A stretch of 10,376 nt of DNA from an archaeon MnTg01 (GTDB taxonomy: Archaea; Thermoproteota; Nitrososphaeria; Nitrososphaerales; Nitrosopumilaceae), in NCBI GenBank assembly GCA_008974855.1, contig BFAR01000166.1, positions 1 through 10,376 of the forward strand, given 5' to 3'. A program made the position numbers and the translations under genes. This document shows, piece after piece, positions 5,618-10,376 of this stretch. Each line of letters opens with the position of its first letter. Position 1 is the stretch's first letter. The notes under the pieces were generated by a model. It worked only from the letters and a program-made list of their open reading frames with translations, made no database searches and was not told where the DNA came from.

Positions 5618-5626
5618 CTTTATATC
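5618..5626 (-). promoter_or_regulatory. TATA box for secE-nusG-rpl11
   Basis: On the minus strand GATATAAAG is centred 26 bases before the secE TTG at 5596, the classic archaeal distance for a leaderless start. It is the best TATA match in this 39-base divergent gap. Confidence 0.6.
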
Positions 5627-5635
5627 TTTTATCTC

Positions 5636-6412
5636 ATGCAATTACTTGTTGCTTACCAAGATGACCATGCAGGCAACAACATGGCTACCTTCATATCACA
5701 AGAGATGAAAAAAGACGACGAAATTTATCGTGGTAAGGATTTTGATTTATTGATAATTTCAACTCCAGCAATTTCTGCTGATTGGCTTGAGGAAAAATAC
5801 TCGTATGATGGATTTATATTTTTATCAAAGCATGCAGCCGAGTCTGGCGTCTTAGCTCTTACATGTCATAGTACTGGAAATTTTTCAGATTCAAAATTTG
5901 GTGGGAATGATAGACAGGTTGCAATTCCACATCCACAACTTCAAAAATCTTATCTGAAAAAGTTGTGGGAGCACAAAAATGATTTTTCTGATTTTCAAAT
6001 AACTATTGAATCTACACACCATGGCCCTACTGCATTAAACAAACCTTCCATCTTCATTGAAATTGGGACAACCGAAAAGCAGTGGGCTGACACTACTCTA
6101 TGTAGTTCTGTAGCAAAACTTGTAGTTGAAGTAATTAAAGATGAACAAAAAATTGCACCTGTTGCCATTTGTTTTGGGGGAACTCACTATCCAGAAAAGT
6201 TCACAAAGGAAATCATCGAAGGAAAGCATGCTTTGGGAACCGTTATTCCAAAACATGGTTTGGATTTTTTAGACCAAGAACTATTTTCTCATATCCTAGA
6301 TAGAAATTGTATGGCAAAAACTGCGCTATTAGATTGGGGAGGACTAGGACAAAACAAGCAAAAGGTCATGGATCTTCTTAGTCAAACCAATCTTGAGGTA
6401 ATCAGACTATGA
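5636..6412 (+). CDS. dtdA: D-aminoacyl-tRNA deacylase (archaeal DTD2/DtdA type)
   Basis: DTD2 hydrolyses the ester bond of mischarged D-aminoacyl-tRNAs and keeps D-amino acids out of proteins; it also occurs in plants (GEK1). All conserved motifs are present in order: LSKHAAESG (63-71), LTCHSTGNF (75-83), ESTHHGPT (125-132), FIEIGTTEKQW (140-150) and CFGGTHYPEKFT (179-190). The His residues in HHGPT and GTHY are the likely metal-binding or catalytic positions. The length of 258 is normal. ATG 5636 gives the usual N-terminal strand (MQLLVAYQDDHAG). It diverges from secE across 39 bases. Its stop overlaps the ATG of the alkyltransferase gene by the ATGA arrangement, so the two are translationally coupled. 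Identification is strong. Confidence 0.95.
   Translation: MQLLVAYQDDHAGNNMATFISQEMKKDDEIYRGKDFDLLIISTPAISADWLEEKYSYDGFIFLSKHAAESGVLALTCHSTGNFSDSKFGGNDRQVAIPHPQLQKSYLKKLWEHKNDFSDFQITIESTHHGPTALNKPSIFIEIGTTEKQWADTTLCSSVAKLVVEVIKDEQKIAPVAICFGGTHYPEKFTKEIIEGKHALGTVIPKHGLDFLDQELFSHILDRNCMAKTALLDWGGLGQNKQKVMDLLSQTNLEVIRL
6395..6399 (+). promoter_or_regulatory. Shine-Dalgarno sequence for the alkyltransferase gene
   Basis: GAGGT inside the end of dtdA, continuing as GAGGTAATC, is a near-perfect complement of the archaeal 16S rRNA 3' end. It lies nine bases before the ATG at 6409. It marks the overlapping ATG as a genuine internal start in a polycistronic mRNA. Confidence 0.65.
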
Positions 6413-6708
6413 GTCTTGATCAGCAAGTCTACAAAAAACTAACAGAAGTTCCACAAGGTAAAGTTACAACATATGGTGAATTGGCAAATGCGGTAGGACT
6501 AAAAAATGGACAACGAGTGATTGGGCAAATTATGAAAAAAAATCCATATCCTTCAATAATTCCATGCCACAGAGTTGTAAAGTCAGATGGAAAGGTTGGT
6601 GGTTATGCATATGGTGGTGACGTTAAAACAAATATGCTACGAAAAGAGGGAATTAAAATTCAGGATGGAAAAATTTTAGACTGGAACAAAAAATTTCACA
6701 AGTTCTAA
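6409..6708 (+). CDS. ogt: Single-domain O6-alkylguanine-DNA alkyltransferase (Ogt/MGMT C-terminal domain)
   Basis: This family removes alkyl groups from O6 of guanine in DNA by transferring them irreversibly to an active-site cysteine. The 99 residues correspond only to the C-terminal DNA-binding/active-site domain: EVPQGKVTTYGELANAVG with the conserved Tyr22, an Arg-finger region GQRVIGQIMKKNP (Arg36), the active site IPCHRVV with Cys53, and VGGYAYGGDVKTNMLRKEG. The N-terminal domain of full-length enzymes (about 150-170 residues) is absent, as in the smaller alkyltransferase-like (ATL) proteins. ATLs, however, replace the Cys with another residue (often Trp); here Cys is kept, so acceptor activity is plausible. 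ATG 6409 overlaps the dtdA stop and follows a good Shine-Dalgarno sequence. Its TAA overlaps the convergent hydrolase stop by four bases. Confidence 0.92.
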   Translation: MSLDQQVYKKLTEVPQGKVTTYGELANAVGLKNGQRVIGQIMKKNPYPSIIPCHRVVKSDGKVGGYAYGGDVKTNMLRKEGIKIQDGKILDWNKKFHKF

Positions 6709-7685
6709 GACATCTTTAGGTTTAATTCTAAAAATTCTATAGTCTTTTCCCATGCATCCTTTGATTCATTAGGTGCATATCTTTCACCAGATGGATTTGC
6801 AAAGGCATGAGCAACTCCAGGATAAATGTGAATTTCATTTGGAATATCAAGATCATCTAAAGAAGTCTCAAAATCATTTACACTCTCAACTGGAATCCCT
6901 TGGTCAAACTCTGCAAAAATTCCTAGAACTGGCCAACTAATATTTGATAATAACTCTTGTTCTGTAATTAAGCTTCCATAGTAAATAATCGTGGCATCCA
7001 TGTTTTGGTTGTTTAAGGCAAGGTTTAGCGATTGACCACCACCAAAGCACCAACCAATAGAGCCTATTTTTTGTACATTATGATTTTCCTGAATGTACGA
7101 TGCTGCAAAATTCATGTTTTCAATTCCTACATTTGTATCAAATGAGGTGATTAACTGACGTGCTTGATCTGATGTAATAGCTACCTCTCCATTATACAAA
7201 TCAACTGCAAGAACTACATATCCATGAGAGGCAAGTTTTTCTGCCATCTCCTTGATGTTATCATTTAGTCCCCACCACTCATGAATCATAACCATTCCTG
7301 GAAACTGTCCTTCACCAATTGGTTTTGCAAGAAATCCTTGAATATCATTAAAATAATTTACATCTTGAGTTTCAACATTGTAATTACCTAGAGCAAAAAT
7401 TTCTGAATTGTTTAATTCATTTTTATAATCAGGTAAAATGTGAATTGCCCAGCCTCTTGCTATGAGTTTAGCAACACTTGCAGGTTTAAGACATGCAGGA
7501 TTCCCATTTGATTTTTTTAATACAATCTCAAGGCCCTCAGTGCATGTTACATTTGCAGGATCTACTCCATCACTTATTTGTTTTAGTGGAGGAGGAAAGT
7601 ATGCAATTGCAAAAGCAGAATCAGTTAGTTGCGAAAACCCAAATAAAGTAAATGCAAAAATAACCACTAAAACTGCAGTCTGCAT
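6705..7685 (-). CDS. Exported dienelactone-hydrolase-family protein with N-terminal two-Cys module
   Basis: The 326-residue protein has a signal peptide (residues 1-26, hydrophobic core VLVVIFAFTLFGF, likely cleavage after DSAFA). Residues 31-82 form a short module, PPLKQISDGVDPANVTCTEG to NGNPACLKPASVAKLIARGW, with Cys48 and Cys65 that could form a disulfide. Residues 105-324 are a dienelactone-hydrolase alpha/beta fold. The DLH landmarks are present: Glu136 in HEWWGL, nucleophile Cys213 in GWCFGGG, Asp261 in AEFDQGIP and His293 in GVAHAF; the 48-residue Cys-Asp spacing matches classical DLH. It probably acts outside the membrane on an ester or lactone substrate that cannot be named. ATG 7685 follows the rpl19e stop by seven bases, with a weak AGG upstream. 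Family is confident; substrate unknown. Confidence 0.9.
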   Translation of the reverse strand: MQTAVLVVIFAFTLFGFSQLTDSAFAIAYFPPPLKQISDGVDPANVTCTEGLEIVLKKSNGNPACLKPASVAKLIARGWAIHILPDYKNELNNSEIFALGNYNVETQDVNYFNDIQGFLAKPIGEGQFPGMVMIHEWWGLNDNIKEMAEKLASHGYVVLAVDLYNGEVAITSDQARQLITSFDTNVGIENMNFAASYIQENHNVQKIGSIGWCFGGGQSLNLALNNQNMDATIIYYGSLITEQELLSNISWPVLGIFAEFDQGIPVESVNDFETSLDDLDIPNEIHIYPGVAHAFANPSGERYAPNESKDAWEKTIEFLELNLKMS

Positions 7686-7692
7686 TTTTTTC

Positions 7693-8148
7693 CTAAGACT
7701 TGCGTTTAGCTACAATCTCTTCAATTAAGCTTCGAAGATGTGCGCTGTTTCTTATTGTATCGCCCCTAATCATCTTGTATAGATCCCAAAACTCTGGATT
7801 TGTTATTTCCTTTCTATCTTTTGCAATCTTTAGTCTATAGCGAAGTGAGCGAACTTTGATCATATGACTTTCTTTTCTATTAGTTCTGGCTCCCTTCTTT
7901 CCCTTTTTGGAACCTTGTGTGGTGCCTCGTTTTTTCTTCTGAATTCTTTTTGTTTTTGCTCGTCCTCTGGAGGTACCCACAAATGGCTTGATCTTAATCG
8001 TTTTTGCAGTAATCAGACTTCGAATATTGTCTCTTGTGATAGCATCTTCTATATCATCAAGATGATCAGAATCAAACTTGATTCGTTTCAATCCAACTCC
8101 CACAATTCTGGAGACGAGTCTTTTTTTAGCTTTAAGATTTACTGGCAA
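7693..8148 (-). CDS. rpl19e: Large-subunit ribosomal protein L19e
   Basis: This archaeal/eukaryal large-subunit protein contacts 23S rRNA with a long basic helical tail. Visible landmarks are the N-terminal LKAKKRLVSRIVGVGLKRIKFD, the helix DIEDAITRDNIRSLI, the conserved PFVGTSRGRAKTKRIQKKKRG, a KGKKGARTNRKE stretch and the C-terminal helices ending HLRSLIEEIVAKRKS. I prefer TTG 8148, which gives MPVNLKAKKRL as in homologues (151 residues), with GGGTG seven bases upstream serving as ribosome-binding site. ATG 8166 would add six untypical residues (MQGCLQ), enlarge the overlap with rpl32e from 17 to 35 bases, and has no Shine-Dalgarno sequence. It lies between rpl32e and the exported hydrolase, in one operon. 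Identity is secure; the start is moderately so. Confidence 0.93.
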   Translation of the reverse strand: MPVNLKAKKRLVSRIVGVGLKRIKFDSDHLDDIEDAITRDNIRSLITAKTIKIKPFVGTSRGRAKTKRIQKKKRGTTQGSKKGKKGARTNRKESHMIKVRSLRYRLKIAKDRKEITNPEFWDLYKMIRGDTIRNSAHLRSLIEEIVAKRKS

Positions 8149-8536
8149 CTGCAGACACCCTTGCATTAAAAATCTTGAATTTTTTTTCTATTGCTTTGAC
8201 TATGATCACTGTTCTCTTTTTTGTTCCAACGCTATGACCTAATCGTACACCGTCAGTCTTTGGATCTAATTTTTCTAAATCATTAACATTGTAAACTAAA
8301 TTATCTGTATATCCAGATGGATGAAGACCACGAGCCTCTTTTGGTCCTCTATAACCTACCTTGACTATTCCAGGTCTTCCGCGACTTTTTTGCTTTCGCT
8401 GGTGGTTATCTACTCCTTTTGGTTTTCTCCATGTTGTTTCTAGTCTTTTGTATCTCCAGCTTTCTCCTCGGATAAACTCTGGTCTGTTTTTAGCAACATT
8501 TTCTCGTGCTTCGAGTTTGTCCTTGTTTATTGTCAT
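8132..8536 (-). CDS. rpl32e: Large-subunit ribosomal protein L32e
   Basis: L32e is an archaeal/eukaryal protein of the large subunit. The conserved core is obvious: RPEFIRGESWRYKRLETTWRK (18-38), then GVDNHQRKQKSRGRPGIVKVGYRGPKEARGLHPSGY (41-76), and the C-terminal VRLGHSVGTKKRTVIIVKAIEKKFKIFN. The length of 134 is within the archaeal range. ATG 8536 sits 24 bases from a strong TATA box, so the mRNA is probably leaderless. It is the first gene of an rpl32e-rpl19e-hydrolase unit; in many archaea L32e and L19e are also adjacent, inside the large spc-like cluster, so here the pair is detached from that cluster. It diverges from pckA across a 138-base regulatory region. Confidence 0.96.
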   Translation of the reverse strand: MTINKDKLEARENVAKNRPEFIRGESWRYKRLETTWRKPKGVDNHQRKQKSRGRPGIVKVGYRGPKEARGLHPSGYTDNLVYNVNDLEKLDPKTDGVRLGHSVGTKKRTVIIVKAIEKKFKIFNARVSAVASKS

Positions 8537-8554
8537 GAAGGGAGATCGAGGATT

Positions 8555-8565
8555 TTTAAATAAAT
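8555..8565 (-). promoter_or_regulatory. TATA box for rpl32e-rpl19e-hydrolase operon
   Basis: On the minus strand TTTATTTAAAA is centred 24 bases before the rpl32e ATG at 8536. It is one of the strongest TATA matches in the window and predicts a leaderless mRNA. Confidence 0.65.
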
Positions 8566-8579
8566 AGCTTCCTGCAATA

Positions 8580-8598
8580 CACTCTCAAAACTAGAGTG
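8580..8598. repeat. 6-bp inverted repeat in the rpl32e/pckA divergent promoter region
   Basis: CACTCT and AGAGTG form a perfect inverted repeat around a seven-base spacer. It lies just upstream of the rpl32e TATA box and about 30 bases upstream of the pckA TATA box, the placement expected for an operator or activator site. No gene covers it. Confidence 0.45.
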
Positions 8599-8627
8599 GA
8601 ATGTACAAAATCAAACTAATTCCTTAT

Positions 8628-8637
8628 GATTTATTTA
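8628..8637 (+). promoter_or_regulatory. TATA box for pckA
   Basis: GATTTATTTA predicts a transcript start near 8658, leaving a short leader of about 16 bases before the ATG at 8675. That leader would contain the Shine-Dalgarno sequence at 8664-8668. Confidence 0.5.
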
Positions 8638-8663
8638 GTAATTGATTACTGCCTGCAATATTA

Positions 8664-8668
8664 GAGGG
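8664..8668 (+). promoter_or_regulatory. Shine-Dalgarno sequence for pckA
   Basis: GAGGG lies six bases before the ATG at 8675. It decides for this ATG over the in-frame TTG at 8642, which would add eleven residues unlike the family N-terminus and lies upstream of the predicted transcript start. Confidence 0.65.
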
Positions 8669-8674
8669 AAAACA

Positions 8675-10282
8675 ATGAGTGAAAATCAAAAATCAACTAT
8701 TACAAGTAAATTCACATCTCAGCTTGAAGACTTTGGTATTACGCCATCTGTTATTCACAGAAACCTCCCAGTTGCAAAACTAGTCGATCTTGCTGTACAA
8801 AAAAACGAGGGAATCGTTACAAGTACTGGTTCTCTTTCTGTAAAGACTGGCAAGTATACTGGACGCTCTCCTGATGATAGATACATTGTGTTTGATGATG
8901 AAACACATGAAAATGTAGACTGGGGAAAAGTCAACCACCAATTTCCTCCAGGAAAGTTTGAAAAATTATTTGAAAAGATGAAAAATTTTGTAGATGGAAA
9001 GGAGCTTTATGTTTTTGATGGGTTTATTGGTGCAGACCCTGAAAACAGATTACCAATTAGAGTAATAAATGACCACGCATGGCAAAATCTTTTTGCAAGG
9101 CAATTGTTTGTAAGGCCATCTGCTGCAGAACTTGAATCACACCAGCCAGAATTTATCCTGATGTGCATTAATGACTTTGAGGCAATTCCAGAAGCTGATG
9201 GAACAAACTCTAATGTGTTTATAATCATTGATCTTACGAAAAAGCTCGTACTCATTGGTGGCACAAGATATGCTGGAGAGATGAAAAAATCAATGTTTTC
9301 TGTAATGAACTACATTTTGCCTTCCCAGGGGGTGTTTCCAATGCATTGCTCCGCAAACATTGGAAAGAATGGAGATACTGCTTTGTTTTTTGGTTTGTCA
9401 GGAACTGGTAAAACTACACTGTCAGCTGATCCAGATAGAATGTTAATTGGTGATGATGAACATGGCTGGTCTGAAAAAGGCTCTTTTAATTTTGAGGGAG
9501 GATGCTATGCGAAATGTATCAACCTAAAACAAGAAGCCGAACCACAAATCTGGGACGCAATAAAATCTGGAGCCGTCTTAGAAAATGTTGTAATTGACAA
9601 GCGGACCCTCAAACCACACTTTGATGATAACAGCTTAACTGAAAACACTAGGGTAGCTTACCCCCTAGATTACATTCCAGGCGCAGTAATTCCAAGTGTT
9701 GGTGGACATCCTAAAGTCATAATATTTCTAACAGCAGATGCACTAGGTGTTTTACCACCCGTGTCTAGACTAACAAAGGAAGGAGCAATGTATCATTTCA
9801 TGTCTGGATACACAAGCAAGCTTGCAGGAACTGAACGAGGGATCAAAGAACCAAAGGCAGTATTTTCTGAATGCTTTGCAGCACCATTTATGCCAAGACC
9901 TGCATCAGTATATGCAAAAATGTTGGGCGAAAAAATAAACTCACATAATGCAATAGTCTATTTGATTAACACAGGATGGTCAGGAGGACCATATGGCGTT
10001 GGATCCAGGATTAAAATAAAATACAGCAGAGCAATGATAACTGCTGCACTTACTGGCGCATTAGATGTTGTAAAGTACAGACATGACGACTTGTTTAATT
10101 TGGATATTCCAACAGAGTGCCTAAATGTCCCTCCTGAAATTTTGAATCCAAAAAACATATGGATTGATAAGGATTCTTATAATTTGTCTGCAAAAAAACT
10201 TGCGCAAATGTTTATTGAAAACTTTACAAAATTCAAAGAAGCTCCTGAAGAAATCCGCAACGCAGGCCCTAAATTCAGCTAG
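8675..10282 (+). CDS. pckA: Phosphoenolpyruvate carboxykinase (ATP)
   Basis: The enzyme (EC 4.1.1.49) converts oxaloacetate and ATP to phosphoenolpyruvate, CO2 and ADP, feeding gluconeogenesis; in an autotroph fixing carbon through C4 acids it is a main route to sugars. The 535-residue length matches ATP-type PEPCK (about 540 in E. coli). Motifs in order: TGRSPDDRY (62-70, substrate Arg64), GGTRYAGEMKKS (195-206, with metal-binding Lys), FPMHCSAN (221-228, metal-binding His224), the P-loop GLSGTGKTTL (240-249), the acidic metal site LIGDDEHGW (257-265), ENTRVAYP (323-330, Arg326) and NTGWSGGPYGVG (432-443). All catalytic residues appear intact. It has its own promoter and ends by overlapping a convergent gene by eight bases. 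Identification is secure. Confidence 0.98.
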   Translation: MSENQKSTITSKFTSQLEDFGITPSVIHRNLPVAKLVDLAVQKNEGIVTSTGSLSVKTGKYTGRSPDDRYIVFDDETHENVDWGKVNHQFPPGKFEKLFEKMKNFVDGKELYVFDGFIGADPENRLPIRVINDHAWQNLFARQLFVRPSAAELESHQPEFILMCINDFEAIPEADGTNSNVFIIIDLTKKLVLIGGTRYAGEMKKSMFSVMNYILPSQGVFPMHCSANIGKNGDTALFFGLSGTGKTTLSADPDRMLIGDDEHGWSEKGSFNFEGGCYAKCINLKQEAEPQIWDAIKSGAVLENVVIDKRTLKPHFDDNSLTENTRVAYPLDYIPGAVIPSVGGHPKVIIFLTADALGVLPPVSRLTKEGAMYHFMSGYTSKLAGTERGIKEPKAVFSECFAAPFMPRPASVYAKMLGEKINSHNAIVYLINTGWSGGPYGVGSRIKIKYSRAMITAALTGALDVVKYRHDDLFNLDIPTECLNVPPEILNPKNIWIDKDSYNLSAKKLAQMFIENFTKFKEAPEEIRNAGPKFS

Positions 10283-10376
10283 ATTGTTTTCTAATTTTTA
10301 ATCCGACCAAAGCAATAATTACTATAGCTACAAAAATAATCAGAATTGGCCGCTCTGGGACGTTTAGTATATTTAA
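10275..10376 (-). CDS. C-terminal membrane anchor of an exported protein (5' part outside window)
   Basis: The minus-strand frame is open from the window edge to a TGA at 10275-10277, giving the last 33 residues of a protein. They read LNILNVPERP, then a hydrophobic span ILIIFVAIVIIALVGL, then a basic tail KIRKQSS. A PE-containing turn, one membrane helix and a short basic end are the pattern of sorting-type C-termini (PEF-CTERM-like families, handled by archaeosortase-type enzymes) or of a simple tail anchor on a surface protein. The PExP turn is not an exact match to a motif I can name with certainty. The stop overlaps the end of pckA by eight bases in convergent orientation. Only the anchor is visible, so the function of the protein cannot be told. 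Confidence 0.6.
   Translation of the reverse strand, partial: LNILNVPERPILIIFVAIVIIALVGLKIRKQSS

Noticed and set aside
6409..6708. Non-catalytic alkyltransferase-like (ATL) protein
   Set aside because: ATLs lack the active-site Cys; here IPCHRVV keeps it, so the enzyme call is preferred despite the short length.
8642..8674. Longer PEPCK starting at TTG 8642
   Set aside because: The extra eleven residues are unlike the family N-terminus, the TTG lies upstream of the predicted transcript start, and ATG 8675 has a good Shine-Dalgarno sequence.
1..10376. Hidden tRNA, rRNA, CRISPR or transposon
   Set aside because: Reading all intergenic gaps (largest about 165 bases) showed no cloverleaf arms, GGTTC-type T-loops, spaced repeats or transposase motifs.

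Overview
The window looks like chromosomal DNA of an AT-rich, compact Thaumarchaeota (Nitrososphaerota) genome, most like the marine ammonia-oxidising Nitrosopumilus group. The evidence is archaeal/eukaryal-type informational proteins (L12/P1, P0-type L10, L19e, L32e, Spt5/NusG, Sec61-gamma-type SecE), an archaeal DTD2-type D-aminoacyl-tRNA deacylase, archaeal TATA boxes about 25 bases upstream of start codons (largely leaderless mRNAs), and a secreted hydrolase with a two-cysteine N-terminal module of a kind I associate with thaumarchaeal exported proteins. The species assignment is inference. No rRNA, tRNA, CRISPR, IS element or phage gene was seen. No stretch longer than about 170 bases lacks a gene.

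Layout. 3-494 (+): C-terminal part of an unrecognised protein. 553-870 (+): ribosomal protein L12. 943-1581 (+): TRIC/UPF0126 membrane protein. 1600-1923 (-): unrecognised 107-residue protein. 1994-2101 (+): candidate 35-residue small protein. 2122-5596 (-): the archaeal secE-nusG(spt5)-rpl11-rpl1-rpl10 block, interrupted between rpl11 and rpl1 by an oppositely oriented Lrp/AsnC regulator (3808-4266). 5636-6708 (+): dtdA and a single-domain alkylguanine-DNA alkyltransferase overlapping by ATGA. 6705-8536 (-): L32e, L19e and an exported dienelactone-hydrolase-like protein, tightly packed on one strand. 8675-10282 (+): ATP-dependent PEP carboxykinase. 10275-10376 (-): C-terminal membrane anchor of a further exported protein, cut by the window end.

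How they work together. Most genes serve protein synthesis and export. L1, L11, L10 and L12 build the L1 and L12 stalks of the large ribosomal subunit, L19e and L32e are structural large-subunit proteins, Spt5 couples RNA polymerase to elongation, SecE is a translocon subunit, and DtdA removes D-amino acids from tRNA. PEP carboxykinase links C4 acids to gluconeogenesis.

Nothing here looks like a new defence or mobile system. The unusual points are the broken-up L11-L1-L10-L12 operon with a regulator inside it, a tandem-repeat N-terminal tail on Spt5, a secE gene with a TTG start lying in frame with nusG across one TAG, very tight divergent and convergent gene junctions, a candidate small protein, and an exported hydrolase attached to a ribosomal-protein operon.
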